Source: CAYONP01 sp964405335
GTDB lineage: Bacteria; Armatimonadota; UBA10988
Reading direction: 5' to 3'
Length of the DNA: 64,000 bases
Assembly (NCBI GenBank): GCA_964405335.1
Contig: CAYONP010000015.1
Coordinates: 11,244 to 75,243 of the forward strand
Shown here: one piece after another, positions 8,401 to 17,238 of the stretch
Layout of the letters: every line of letters begins with the position of its first letter
Numbering within the stretch: the stretch's first letter is position 1
Made by a program: the position numbers and the translations under genes
Notes under the pieces: model-generated
The model's database searches: none
What the model was told of the DNA's origin: nothing
The model's input: only the letters and a program-made list of their open reading frames with translations

Positions 8401-11099
8401 TCGCCGCGGAGCAGGCGGTACAACGGGTAGATCACCCGCTCCTCCTGCACCCGCCGACCGTTGGACAGCACGTAGTCGAGCGCGATGGCGGTGAACGGCC
8501 GGCGCGAGCGCCACTCCGCCGGCGCCAGGCGCAGTTCGGTGGCAATCACGTTGCCGTTCGAGTCCTCGACGTGGGTCAGCGAGATGAGCGGGTTGGCCGG
8601 CACCGGCGGCTGCTGGTAGATCACCACCCCGTTCTCGTCGATCACGCTGTTGACGTCGTTCAGGCTCTGGATATCGCCCTCGATCCGCCAGCCCATGGCG
8701 GCGGGGAAGGCGTTGACCGCGAACACGTCGCCGCCGCTGCGGTTCAGGAAGACCGTCGGCGAGACGAGCCCCGTCCGCGCGTCGCGGATCAGCGCCGCGA
8801 CGGGGAGCAGGTTGGTCGGATCGGGCACGGTCGGCACCGCCGCCGCGCTCCCGGCGCCGATCTGGCTGTCGGCCGGCCCGCCGAGAATGAAGTTCGGCCC
8901 GGTCGGCACGCCGTAGCGGTGGTTCTGCGCCACGTCGACCAGCTTCAGCGCCTGCTGCGCCGCCCAGTAGCGCGGCGAGGGATTGAGCGGATCGAGGCTC
9001 GGCACCGCCTCGCCCGGCGCGGCCAGGTCGGGGTAGCTGAAGGTCAAGCTGCCGGTCGGCACGCCGGCGCCCGGATCGAAGACCAGCCGCACGGCGAACA
9101 GCTTGGCATACTCACCCGCCGGCACGGCGCCGCCGGCGGCGATGGCGTAACCGAAGTTGGTCGAGCCGACGACGAAGACATGATCGTCATAGACCACCGG
9201 CGGACTGCAGCGCGTCGGCACCAGCTCGCCCTGGCAGTCGAGCAGCACGAAGCCGTCGCTCGGCCCGACCCAGTTCGGGCTGGCCGAGGTCCAGTTGTAG
9301 AACCAGTCGCCGGGGTTCTGGCCGGTCAGCGCGTTGGTCGCCACGTCGACCGTCGCGTGCAGCGCGCTGAGCCGGATGGTGTCGGTCGCCTCGACCTGAC
9401 TGCAGAGCAGCACCTCGACCGGCACGTTGACGTTCTCGTGGGTGATCGAGACGACGGTGGCGCCGAGGATCGGCGTGTTGCCCATGTTGCGCAGCCACAA
9501 CACGTCGAACGTCGCGCCGGCGTTGGTCAAGTCGCGCACCGGCCCGTCATCGGGATTGCCGTCGCCGTCGCGGTCCTCGACGGCGTCGCTGTCGACGGCC
9601 ACCAGCCAGTAAGTGCCGCTCTCCTCGTACTGGAGATAGACCACCCCGTTGGCGGCCACCAGCGGCTCCTTGGTGCGGTAGTTGAGGTCGCTCGCCAAGG
9701 CCACCGGGTCGGGCGTGTCGTGGGCGATATCGGAGTCATAGAAGTCCGGCCCTTGCATGAGTGGCCAGTGGAAGACGAACTTGGGGGTCAGCGTGCGGAC
9801 CGCCTTGCCCGCCCCAACGCCCTGGTTGAAGGCCCCGCCGCGGCGGTTGCCGCCGACGCCGCCCTGCCAGGCGAGCAGGTTGATCATGAACTTGATGTCG
9901 GGCATCGCATCGTTGGTCGGCTCGGTCCCCACTTCCCACGGCTGGCTGCAGTCATCGATCATGTCGATGCCGCTGAGCACCAGCCGGCCGGAGCCGACGC
10001 GCGCCACGGCCAGCGCCGGTTCGTTGGTCCCGGTGCCCGCCGAATCTCCCCAGTCGCCGTTCGGGTTGACCGTCCGCAGCAGCTCCTCGATCAGGTAGAC
10101 CGACGGCGTGTTGCGGATGATCAGGTGATCCCACGCCCGCACGTCGCCGAGCACGTCGGCCTCGGCCGCCGAGATCGGATTGGGCGAGTTGAGCAGCGGG
10201 TGGTTCGGCGCGATGACCTGCTTCGACGGCGTCTGGGTGCCGACACTTCCCGGGTTGAGCGGATAGCCGTCATAGCTCCGGGTGTTGCCGGTCAGGTTGC
10301 CCGGCCAGCCGTCGACAAACTGGAAGGGGAGGAAGAAGTCGACCGCGTTCGGGTCGGTCTCCTGCCCCGGCGGGGTGATCAAGCGGCAGCCGTGGCTGTC
10401 CTCGAGGTAGAGCGTGCCGCCCTGGTCGAGGAACTGGCGCAGCAGGATCTGCTCTTCCTGGGTGAAGCGCAGGTTGCGGTGCGTGTTGACAAAGACCGCG
10501 TCGAAGTTGGCCAACTGACTGACCGTGATGGGGGTCAGCGGCACCTCCCAGTAAGCGGGGTGGCTCTGCGGCACCGGTTCGCCCACCGCCGGCAGCGCCG
10601 GCGCGAAGCTGTCGCCCGCGCCGCCGACGCCGAACTGGACCATCAGGTTCGGGTTGCTGTGCACCAGATAGGTGTTCGGCCCGCCCGCCGGACCGTTGTT
10701 GTAGCGCGCGAAGTTGGCCGCCGGACCGCCCGCGATGTCGTTCTCGACGTCGGCGGTCACCCCGTCGAAGGTCACCGGGCCGTTGTACCGCCAGTTCCAC
10801 AGGTTGGCGATCTCTTCGGTCACCGTGGTTGGGGCGAGGGGGTTGACCAGCGTCCAGCCCGCCGGCCGGACATTGCGCACGCGCTGGAAGCGGTTGGTCG
10901 CCAAGGTCGGCAGGAAGAACGGCTCGGGGTTCTCCCAGGCGGTGGCCTGCAGCAGCAAGATGCAGACCCGCACCTCGCGCGTGCCGATGCCCTCGGTCGA
11001 GAAGACCGGCTCGAGGGCCGTGGTCCGGTCGCCCGGCAGGCAGCAGGTCAGGAGGCCGGCGCCGACCGCCGCCCCGAGCCACCATCGCGTTCTGCTCAT
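5415..11099 (-). CDS. Giant exported protein with DUF4159/GATase-like N-terminus, NHL-type repeats and a dockerin-like motif
   Basis: 1894 aa from ATG 11099, which has GGGAG 7 bases upstream and follows the PilX-like stop by 22 bases. The N-terminus (MSRTRWWLGAAVGAGLLTCC) is a signal peptide; LLTC is a poor lipobox because of Thr at -1. Residues about 30-430 resemble the DUF4159/ThuA-like GATase fold, including FDAVFVNTHRNLRFT, a GGTLYLEDSHGC segment and GRLVLSGIDMIDD. The middle is beta-propeller-like. At about 1470-1580 are NHL-type repeats (LLLVDTGNDRVVEVD, VIADRGNHRIVQV), with a dockerin-I-like calcium loop DVNGDGNVDAADVL near 1545 and DPDNDGILDGDLDNQ further on. In type IV pilus operons the gene after pilX is pilY1, also a signal-peptide-bearing propeller protein. 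A PilY1-analogous tip adhesin role is inferred from position and architecture, not homology. Confidence 0.8.
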   Translation of the reverse strand: MSRTRWWLGAAVGAGLLTCCLPGDRTTALEPVFSTEGIGTREVRVCILLLQATAWENPEPFFLPTLATNRFQRVRNVRPAGWTLVNPLAPTTVTEEIANLWNWRYNGPVTFDGVTADVENDIAGGPAANFARYNNGPAGGPNTYLVHSNPNLMVQFGVGGAGDSFAPALPAVGEPVPQSHPAYWEVPLTPITVSQLANFDAVFVNTHRNLRFTQEEQILLRQFLDQGGTLYLEDSHGCRLITPPGQETDPNAVDFFLPFQFVDGWPGNLTGNTRSYDGYPLNPGSVGTQTPSKQVIAPNHPLLNSPNPISAAEADVLGDVRAWDHLIIRNTPSVYLIEELLRTVNPNGDWGDSAGTGTNEPALAVARVGSGRLVLSGIDMIDDCSQPWEVGTEPTNDAMPDIKFMINLLAWQGGVGGNRRGGAFNQGVGAGKAVRTLTPKFVFHWPLMQGPDFYDSDIAHDTPDPVALASDLNYRTKEPLVAANGVVYLQYEESGTYWLVAVDSDAVEDRDGDGNPDDGPVRDLTNAGATFDVLWLRNMGNTPILGATVVSITHENVNVPVEVLLCSQVEATDTIRLSALHATVDVATNALTGQNPGDWFYNWTSASPNWVGPSDGFVLLDCQGELVPTRCSPPVVYDDHVFVVGSTNFGYAIAAGGAVPAGEYAKLFAVRLVFDPGAGVPTGSLTFSYPDLAAPGEAVPSLDPLNPSPRYWAAQQALKLVDVAQNHRYGVPTGPNFILGGPADSQIGAGSAAAVPTVPDPTNLLPVAALIRDARTGLVSPTVFLNRSGGDVFAVNAFPAAMGWRIEGDIQSLNDVNSVIDENGVVIYQQPPVPANPLISLTHVEDSNGNVIATELRLAPAEWRSRRPFTAIALDYVLSNGRRVQEERVIYPLYRLLRGERHSGYETTVSGVIDLLSWSTGAPMVYSADTVVGTSSALWLGVNQPAAQYEPIGSMATLGVGQQAAGGGVTEPAGYQPRASGPVTFYDATADAVQQDDTDVNHRSAIRWVFDPGVLMPQQYPAEVDANPNTLLRAKFSCYGSAVRYGDSAVVAGQVLAPDGQSVQDGMLIAVDPEPVLTAPIRFNAGAGLRSDLPVYLLCRDPATIADNTISSIDTATPSYQQQAAFVVDPGQYILDYGSSRLHLRGPDAHLSRLRTPALDSDAAGFEPFPEAYRAPLYGRRLWLVQDANKNGLNDGPGVDPVAEIYVPMPVKWTYRGNQILLASREFINAATIVVAVAGAGAPLVAGTDYFLPDPDRPHLITFAPGNYEGQTVYVEYDDVTGAAHRERHRVPAPVPGFSFSPLVAGDRIFISGTQMGNLAVNPIPPTVPGVGPNGGLYAFRFTGIGQVVEADRLGPDSADLWPNYTPPALEATYVRGLPVAAEGELYVTFGIDGAAGPADSDDYIAPLYALGTQELLVTESLRVSRVGYDGEVSWQLTGTTERNGAARENTEENNNPPPAELLTTLLARPAKAVALPSDRLLLVDTGNDRVVEVDPSGLVVWPVDADVNSPDVFLRYQGLFNFGLRRPTDAARYLLQQAVNPGSQYDVNGDGNVDAADVLNKDVTVIADRGNHRIVQVVSHPIPLGNQGTGTYYEPLVWGAPGFGSEWALTAPRVNNPVTNTWVELPWSEVQVWSPGAGEPNYDAPNAAWHHYVVARAEGWDQLFRIDPDPDNDGILDGDLDNQVDGLSSSLTSLVDDWTQGRIFRGLRGFHRFRVGTDGYLAIIEQDQNAGDGSQVVNVYALNGPGGGVTPTGWSFGPAQYGEEVYDSPGNLSYYERALGDFTDALLPLRFDRWYAGGQKQWNPRAVRKLPFQNVLAIVNGASNSVNQTGSNSEVLLVRFNPDDPPASPVRYRVEHVLPDLAVTTTYPAGQAASRRRPSTGSYPVSSPVFAAQ

Positions 11100-11121
11100 C
11101 ACACGCTCCCGCGCCGCGCTG

Positions 11122-14073
11122 TTAGCGCTTGTTCTCTTCGCCCGCATAGACCAGGCCCGGCGAGGCCGGCAGGAAGGGCAGCCGCAGCCGGTTCGGCCGC
11201 ACCGAGAGGGTGCGGAAACCCCAGTCGTAGCGGTACCGCACCGCGCGATACTCGTTGAAAATGGTCTGCCCGGCAAAGGCCGAGACGTCATAGCCGGCGA
11301 AGCTCGCCGAGCCGTTGGGGGTCCGGTCGGCCGGGTAGCTCCACTTGGCCTGCCACTCGTTGGCCTCCATCCAGGTCGGCCACTGGTTGACCACCACCGC
11401 CCCGTCGATCGAGATGCGGTGGTTGTACCGCCTGATCCGGGCCAGCCGCGCCGCCCGCGCGTCGGCGTCGGGGTTGAGCGGATCGGCCGCCTCGAGCTGA
11501 CCGTCGGCCCGCGGGTCGAACCAGTCGCCGGGGATGATGAAGAAGGTCCCCCGCTCGGCGAAGAGCAGCGCCGAGACCTGGAAGTCGATGCCCGCCCGCG
11601 GCGCTTCGTCGTTGCCCGCCAGCCGCTCCAACTTGGCGTTCTTGACGATCACATCGCTGCGGTTGAGCCGCACGCCCAGGCCGGTCCAGTCGTGCCCGCC
11701 CTGCACCGTCAGGTAGCTCGGCACGCCCAGCTCGCCGGCACCCGGATTGGCGTTGAAGTTGACCGGGTTGATAGCATAGACATCGGGCCAATACTCGTAC
11801 TGCGACCCAGCCGGGCCAATCGCCGCGGTGCCCAAGTAGGCCCAATCGGCGAAGAAGACCGGCATGCCCGAGCCGCCCCAGGGCGGCGCGCCGGTGCCCG
11901 GCACCTCGGGCACGCCGCTGCCCAACAGGCCGGGCCGGGTGACCGTCGCCGTGCCCGCCGGGTCGGGCATCAGGCCGAGGGTCGCCCGCACCTTGTGGAA
12001 AATCACCGCGCTGCGCGCCTCCACCCCGTCGCCGGCGTTGCCGTCGGCCTCGAGGATGGTGGCCAACTGCGGGGGCGTGACCGAGCCGGCCGGATCCTCG
12101 GCGTTGCGGCACAGCGGCACGCTCAGCCCAATCACCTCGGTGCCCTGCGCGTCGACCGTGAAGTGCGCCTCGGTCGGCCGGTCGGGCGGCACGGTGAAGG
12201 CCCCGGGCGGCATGCCCGGCACCGGCCCGGGGGCCAGCACGGTGGGGTTGATCACCACATGGTCGCGGGCCAGCAAAGCAATCCGCGTGTTGGCCGGATC
12301 GTCCGGCGCGACGGCATTGGTCCAGTCGCTCGGCCGCAGCAGCGGGCCCTCGACATAGATGCTGCCGCGACTGACGATGGTCAGGTTGTAGTCGTCGGCC
12401 GGCGTCGAGGCGGGCAGGCGGCCGAGCACGCGGACCGTCCCGTCGCACAGGATGACCCCGTTGTCGGGCGTCGGCCAGCTATTCGGATCGTTGACGTCCA
12501 GCGCCGCCGGCGAGCCGCCCTGCCAGGCGCCGTCCTTGTTGGGGAAGCCGAAGACCATGCTGCGCAGGCCGGTCGACAACCCTGTGGCCGGGTCGAGCCA
12601 GGTGGTCCCATCGGTGCGGGTGACCACCATCGCCGGCGGGTCGCCCGGGTCGAGTGGGTCGGGGAAGTGGGCGAACAGCTCGATGATGGCGCCGTTGGGG
12701 ACATACCGCCGCCCGCCCCAGGCGCTGGGCGTCAGCCAGTCGTTCTTGACCGCCTCGAGCTGCTCGCGCTGACTGGTGTTGGGCAGCCAGACGCCCTGCC
12801 CGTAGCCGAGCTCACCGCTGTTGACGGTGATCGGCACGCCGCCCTCGAAGGTGGCGATGTCGACGCCCGAGTAGCGGGTCAGGCGCTCCCAGCGCGAGAC
12901 GCCGGTGAGCGGCTCGTACGACTCGAGCGGCGCCGGGTACTCCGCCTCGCCGCCGATGTCCAGCGCGTCGGGCCAGGGCTGGCCGCTGGGGCTGACCAAC
13001 TGGTTGCGGTCCTCGGCCGTCGGCTCGCCCGGCGCGTTGTTGGCGTAGGTCAGCCAGTCGCCGGTCGACTGCCCGAGCAGCACCTGCCGGTTGCCCCCAG
13101 TGGCGTTGGCATCGGCCTCGGTGGCCAGCGTGCCGGCGACCTCGATCTTGCCGGCCCAGCCACCGGGCGTCGGCTGATACGGCTCGAGCAGCACCGGCCC
13201 GCGCAGGCTGGCGTTGCTGTTGATCCGCACGGGGCCCTGGATCTGCAGCGGCACAAAGTCGTTCGGCCCGCCGACGGTCCAGTCATCGGCTGCCCGGGCC
13301 GACGAGCCGGTGGCGCGGTCGCCGTCGATGTCGCTCACCCCGCCGCCGAGCTGCGCGGCGGCCGGCCCGCGGTGCGTGTCGTGGATGTAGAGCCCGTAGT
13401 CGAGCAGACTGACCTGCTTGTAAGCAACCAGCTCCTCGAACGAGGTCGGGCTGTTCCCCGGCCGGCCGATGGCGGTGAGCTTAAGGAAGCGGCTCAACGG
13501 CCGGGCCGGATCGGGGTCGTACTCGATCCGCAAGAGGAAGTGATCGTGCGGCGCGGTGCGCTCGACGTTCTCGATCGGCTGAAGCCGGTCGGGGTCGCTG
13601 AAGTCCTGGCTCAGGTCGTCGGGCGTTTCGGTGACCAGCGAGACCGCCTCGGCGTCCATGGCAAAGCGGTACTTGACATAGTAGACCGGCGGCCGCGGCC
13701 CACCGGCCGCGGCGTTGAACACCGACTGGCTGTCCCAGCCGCGCAGCCGCTCGAAGCTGTCCCAGTAATCCTCGAGCTGCTGCTGCGCCACGGGTCCGAC
13801 GCTGGGATTGACGTAATCGGGCAGCCGCGGTCGCCAGTCGGCGCCCTCGACGCTGCCGCCGAGCATCTCGTCGGCGTAGCGGATGCCCGCCCAGGCCAGG
13901 GCCCGGGCGTTGACCCGCTCCTCATCCCGCGCCGAGCTGTCCAGGTCATCGGCCACCACGGCGACCAGCGCCGCGGCAACCAGGGCCAGCATCAGCAACA
14001 CGATGATGGTCAGCAGCAGCGCTTGGCCGCGCCGCGCGCCCGCCAGCAGTCGCCTCGTCATGACAAGCCTCAT
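11122..14073 (-). CDS. PilX/GspK-like giant minor pilin (tip type, lacks Glu5)
   Basis: 983 aa. The N-terminus has a basic leader and prepilin-like cleavage context (AGARRG then QALLLTIIVLLMLALVAA) followed by a 20-residue hydrophobic helix. The mature +5 residue is not Glu, as is characteristic of GspK and PilX N-termini, which sit at the tip and do not need the Glu5 salt bridge. The roughly 930-residue passenger is far larger than PilX (about 200 aa) or GspK (about 330 aa) and reads as repetitive beta structure with Asp/Gly-rich turns. ATG at 14073 is used; ATG at 14061 gives a cleaner 15-residue leader and also has an AGG upstream. It lies 54 bases after the PilW-like gene. Likely the pilus-tip platform onto which the following giant protein docks (inference). 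Confidence 0.8.
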   Translation of the reverse strand: MRLVMTRRLLAGARRGQALLLTIIVLLMLALVAAALVAVVADDLDSSARDEERVNARALAWAGIRYADEMLGGSVEGADWRPRLPDYVNPSVGPVAQQQLEDYWDSFERLRGWDSQSVFNAAAGGPRPPVYYVKYRFAMDAEAVSLVTETPDDLSQDFSDPDRLQPIENVERTAPHDHFLLRIEYDPDPARPLSRFLKLTAIGRPGNSPTSFEELVAYKQVSLLDYGLYIHDTHRGPAAAQLGGGVSDIDGDRATGSSARAADDWTVGGPNDFVPLQIQGPVRINSNASLRGPVLLEPYQPTPGGWAGKIEVAGTLATEADANATGGNRQVLLGQSTGDWLTYANNAPGEPTAEDRNQLVSPSGQPWPDALDIGGEAEYPAPLESYEPLTGVSRWERLTRYSGVDIATFEGGVPITVNSGELGYGQGVWLPNTSQREQLEAVKNDWLTPSAWGGRRYVPNGAIIELFAHFPDPLDPGDPPAMVVTRTDGTTWLDPATGLSTGLRSMVFGFPNKDGAWQGGSPAALDVNDPNSWPTPDNGVILCDGTVRVLGRLPASTPADDYNLTIVSRGSIYVEGPLLRPSDWTNAVAPDDPANTRIALLARDHVVINPTVLAPGPVPGMPPGAFTVPPDRPTEAHFTVDAQGTEVIGLSVPLCRNAEDPAGSVTPPQLATILEADGNAGDGVEARSAVIFHKVRATLGLMPDPAGTATVTRPGLLGSGVPEVPGTGAPPWGGSGMPVFFADWAYLGTAAIGPAGSQYEYWPDVYAINPVNFNANPGAGELGVPSYLTVQGGHDWTGLGVRLNRSDVIVKNAKLERLAGNDEAPRAGIDFQVSALLFAERGTFFIIPGDWFDPRADGQLEAADPLNPDADARAARLARIRRYNHRISIDGAVVVNQWPTWMEANEWQAKWSYPADRTPNGSASFAGYDVSAFAGQTIFNEYRAVRYRYDWGFRTLSVRPNRLRLPFLPASPGLVYAGEENKR

Positions 14074-14127
14074 CTCGCCTGTTCCGACTCATACCCGAGC
14101 CGGCCGGTCGGATAACCCGTGGCGCCG

Positions 14128-16269
14128 CTATCGCCGCCGGCCGACGGGCAGCCGCGACTCGAAGACCAGCCGCCGCCGCGCACCCTCGGGCCGCTCGAAC
14201 GGCGCGATCGCCAGCGGATCGAGCACCGTCTCGGTCGGCCCGCGCCGGCTCTCGGTCGGCACGTCGAGGGTCATCCGCAGCCAGATCGCCTCGTGACTGC
14301 GGTAACTCGCGGTGACCACGTCGCGGTTGGCATCGTTGCCGAGCCGCAACTGGGCTATCGTCGGCAGGTTGTTGCGATACTCGTAGCTGACCCGGATGAC
14401 CGGTTGCAGGACCCCGATGGTCGGCGCCGCCGCCGGCACCGCCGCGGGCGGGTTGAGGCCGTCGCGCTGGATGGTCGCGTCGCGATCGAGCTGCGGGTCG
14501 TAGAACGTCAGTCGACCCGTCTCGTAGTCGAGATGATAGCTGCCCGGCTCCAAATCCCCCGCGCCCACGCCGCTCGGCGTGGCGGTGCGCAACGGCCGAT
14601 AGGTCACCCGGCGGACCAACACCCCGCTCGACGGCGGGTCGCCCAGCGCGTTGACCAGGTACTGCTCGACGACCACCTCCTCGCTACCGGGCACAATCGA
14701 CATGTTGAGCTGTCGGCGCCGGTAGTCGACCACCGGATCGGGGTCGAACGCCCCCGCCGCGGTGCCCAGCCGAGGCGGCCGGTGCGACGAGAGAGTGTAG
14801 CTGTTCCACACCCCGACGCTGCCGCCGTCGACATCGGGCAGGTAGTCGTCCAAGAGGAACGGTCCGAAGTTCAGGAACGGATTGCCGCCCGCGTCGATGT
14901 AGCTCAGCGACCCGCTCCACCAACCGGGCCCGCCGCCGCCGAGGACCGGTGGCGCCGCCACGGCGTCCTCCGGCCGGTAGAGCTGCCGCGCGTCGATGGC
15001 CGCCAGGGTCGGGTCGGGATGCGGCAGAATCACGTCCTGCTGCGGGAAGGTGAAGGTCACCTCGCCGGCGGCCCAGTTGATCCCGCAGGCCAGCTCGGCC
15101 GAACCGGGCTGGCCCGGCGGCGCGGCGAAGACCCGGTTCGGGTAGCTGCCGATGTCATACACCGGAATTGGGTCGCCGCCGCCGGAATCGAGGCGGTAGA
15201 GCACCGCATGGCCGACGAACCGCGAGCCCGGATCCTGATCGATCGAGATCAGGTAGACCTCGTCGAGCGGCCCGTTGCCGTCCCGCGTGCCCTGCGGCCG
15301 GATGAGCCCGACAATCGGCAGCGGCAGCCCGGCGGCCTGGTCGATCACGCCGCTCGAGGGCGCCGTCCAGAGCCCGTCGCTGGTCCGCTGATAAGGCGTC
15401 ATCCAGCGCGCCAGGCGGCCGCGGTAGGCGGTCTGCGAACCGTTCGCCTCGAGCTCTTCGCTGGCCGCCAGCTCGGGCAATAGCTCGAACTGCCAGACGT
15501 CCGACTGCTCGTCGGTCAGGGCCGAGATGCCGGCCATGCGGAGCGAGTTGCTGTAGCTCCCATCGGTCGGGTCGGGCCCGCGCATGATGGGATTCCCGCC
15601 CGCCGGATTGAGGTGATCGAGATTCTCGACGTACCAGTCGAACGGCCCGCCGGTGAGGAACAGCGGGGCCAGGTCGTCGCCCATCTCCGCCAGCGTCTGG
15701 CCGGTCCGCCGCGCCTCGCCGATGGCATACTCGTAGACGTCGTCGGGCGAGCGGGGCGGCGTCGGACCGCCCGGCAGCGCCGGCAGCGGGCTGGCGGTGT
15801 AGGCGTGTTGCGCGCGGTAGAGCCGCCGCGGGTTGTCCTCGGGATGGTACGGCAGCGTCGGGTCGGCGCGCATGACCCACCAGGTGACCACCTTCGGCTC
15901 GTTCACCGCGCCGAGGTGCTGTGGCTGCACCGGCGCGGTCACCTCGCCGCCGGCGCGGGCCGGCAGGACCAGGTCGAGCCGCGCCGTCTGCGGCGTGCGC
16001 CAACGATCGCTGGCGTTGCCCGCGCCGATGGTCTGCAGGTCGGCCACGCCGAGGTTGGGATAGACCGCCACCGCCTGCTGCAGGTCCTCGGCGAGTTGGT
16101 TGATCACCCGCCGCGCCGACGACTGCACCCGCTTCTCGCTCCGCCCGATGCTGAGCACCTCGATGCCCATCAACAGCGGCCGGAACATGAGCCCGAAGAG
16201 GATGGCCAGGATGGCCACCGAGACCAGGATCTCGACCAGCGTAAAGCCCTGCCTGCGTGGCACTGACAT
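14128..16269 (-). CDS. PilW/GspJ-like minor pseudopilin, oversized
   Basis: 713 aa. Class III prepilin signal at the extreme N-terminus: MSVPRRQG followed by FTLVEILVSVAILAIL, with Gly-1, Phe+1 and Glu+5 intact, then a helix continuing through GIEVLSIGRSEKRVQSSARRVINQLAEDLQQA. That N-terminal pattern matches the GspJ/PilW class. The globular region is about 650 residues against about 170 in GspJ, with no enzyme motif seen. An AGGAG lies 6 bases before the ATG and overlaps the end of the previous gene (9-base gap), so translation is probably coupled. Expected to be processed by a PilD-type peptidase and to join a tip complex with the PilV- and PilX-like neighbours. Confidence 0.85.
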   Translation of the reverse strand: MSVPRRQGFTLVEILVSVAILAILFGLMFRPLLMGIEVLSIGRSEKRVQSSARRVINQLAEDLQQAVAVYPNLGVADLQTIGAGNASDRWRTPQTARLDLVLPARAGGEVTAPVQPQHLGAVNEPKVVTWWVMRADPTLPYHPEDNPRRLYRAQHAYTASPLPALPGGPTPPRSPDDVYEYAIGEARRTGQTLAEMGDDLAPLFLTGGPFDWYVENLDHLNPAGGNPIMRGPDPTDGSYSNSLRMAGISALTDEQSDVWQFELLPELAASEELEANGSQTAYRGRLARWMTPYQRTSDGLWTAPSSGVIDQAAGLPLPIVGLIRPQGTRDGNGPLDEVYLISIDQDPGSRFVGHAVLYRLDSGGGDPIPVYDIGSYPNRVFAAPPGQPGSAELACGINWAAGEVTFTFPQQDVILPHPDPTLAAIDARQLYRPEDAVAAPPVLGGGGPGWWSGSLSYIDAGGNPFLNFGPFLLDDYLPDVDGGSVGVWNSYTLSSHRPPRLGTAAGAFDPDPVVDYRRRQLNMSIVPGSEEVVVEQYLVNALGDPPSSGVLVRRVTYRPLRTATPSGVGAGDLEPGSYHLDYETGRLTFYDPQLDRDATIQRDGLNPPAAVPAAAPTIGVLQPVIRVSYEYRNNLPTIAQLRLGNDANRDVVTASYRSHEAIWLRMTLDVPTESRRGPTETVLDPLAIAPFERPEGARRRLVFESRLPVGRRR

Positions 16270-16278
16270 GTCCGGCTC

Positions 16279-17238
16279 CTACGGCTGCGGCCGCTGCACC
16301 GCGCGACCCTCGGTCCAGGTCGCCGTGGCCGAGTCGGCCGGGCCCGGCAGGACCGAGATCTGGCCGTCGGCGAAGACCACGATGTCCTGGCCCCAGTCGC
16401 GCATGCCGAACGCCGGCCGGCGATCACTGGTCCGGTACAGGCTGGCCCAGGTGACCACCGTGTCGGCCGCCGGCAGGTAGCTCGGACTGTCCTCGTCGCT
16501 CCAGCGGTGCGACAACTGGCGGTGGTAGAGGTCGGGCCAGCCCAGCGGGTCGTCGACCGGGAAGGTGGTCCCCGCCGGCGCCGCCCCCGAGGGCGACGGC
16601 TGGCCCTGCCGGACCGGCAGGTACTTCCACTCGCCGGTGTACGGATCGGCCATCTGCCACGAGCAGTAGTTTTCCCAGTCGAGTGGGTTGTACTCCGCAT
16701 ACTGGCCGTAGTCGGTCGGCAGCGGCGTGGGCAGCCCGTGGAACGGCGCGTCGGCCATGACCGCGAAGGTGGCATACTCCTCGGCCGGCCCGAGCGGATC
16801 GCCAACGGTCCAGCCGCCGGCGACGAAGGCCGCGTAGACCGCGCCCATGCTGACATCGTCACCCGGCGTGACCGACATCAGCGAGCCGCCGTTGTCGACC
16901 CACGGCACCGGCACCGCCGACTGCGGATCGTTGAGCATGCGGTAGTTGCGCAAGTAGTCGAGCATGACCAGGGCATACAGCCCGAGGCCGTTCGGATCGG
17001 CGTTGCCATCCAGGTCGAGATCGTCGCCGCGCGGGTTGTACGGCGGCACGTCGCCCCAGTCCTGGCGATACTGACTCAGCGCCGCGGCGATCACCCGCAG
17101 CCGGCCGGTCGTCTCGCCCCGGCGGGTCGACAGCGTGATCCGGTTAACGCTGCCGACCACCACCGCGGCGACGATCGAGATGATCACCATCACCGTCAGC
17201 AGCTCGAACAGGGTGAAACCAGGCCGTCGTCTGCTCAT
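16279..17238 (-). CDS. GspH/FimT- or GspG-like pseudopilin
   Basis: 319 aa. N-terminus MSRRRPG then FTLFELLTVMVIISIVAAVVVG: a complete prepilin peptidase site with Glu+5. The segment after the helix (RLRVIAAALSQYRQDWGDVPPYN) resembles the GspG pattern of an extended alpha-1C helix followed by a Tyr/Pro-rich alpha-beta loop. The start ATG overlaps the stop of the PilV-like gene by 4 bases (ATGA), so the two are translationally coupled. The C-terminal 200 residues contain many Trp/Tyr/Asp and an isolated DLDLDGNADPNGLG stretch that could bind calcium, as GspG does (inference). It could serve as a minor or a second major pilin; no motor or secretin gene lies in the window to decide between T2SS and T4P. 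Confidence 0.82.
   Translation of the reverse strand: MSRRRPGFTLFELLTVMVIISIVAAVVVGSVNRITLSTRRGETTGRLRVIAAALSQYRQDWGDVPPYNPRGDDLDLDGNADPNGLGLYALVMLDYLRNYRMLNDPQSAVPVPWVDNGGSLMSVTPGDDVSMGAVYAAFVAGGWTVGDPLGPAEEYATFAVMADAPFHGLPTPLPTDYGQYAEYNPLDWENYCSWQMADPYTGEWKYLPVRQGQPSPSGAAPAGTTFPVDDPLGWPDLYHRQLSHRWSDEDSPSYLPAADTVVTWASLYRTSDRRPAFGMRDWGQDIVVFADGQISVLPGPADSATATWTEGRAVQRPQP

Noticed and set aside
7059..14115. Open frames of 1399 and 1133 codons on the plus strand
   Set aside because: Antisense shadows of the giant exported protein and the PilX-like gene, which have signal or prepilin sequences and ribosome-binding sites.
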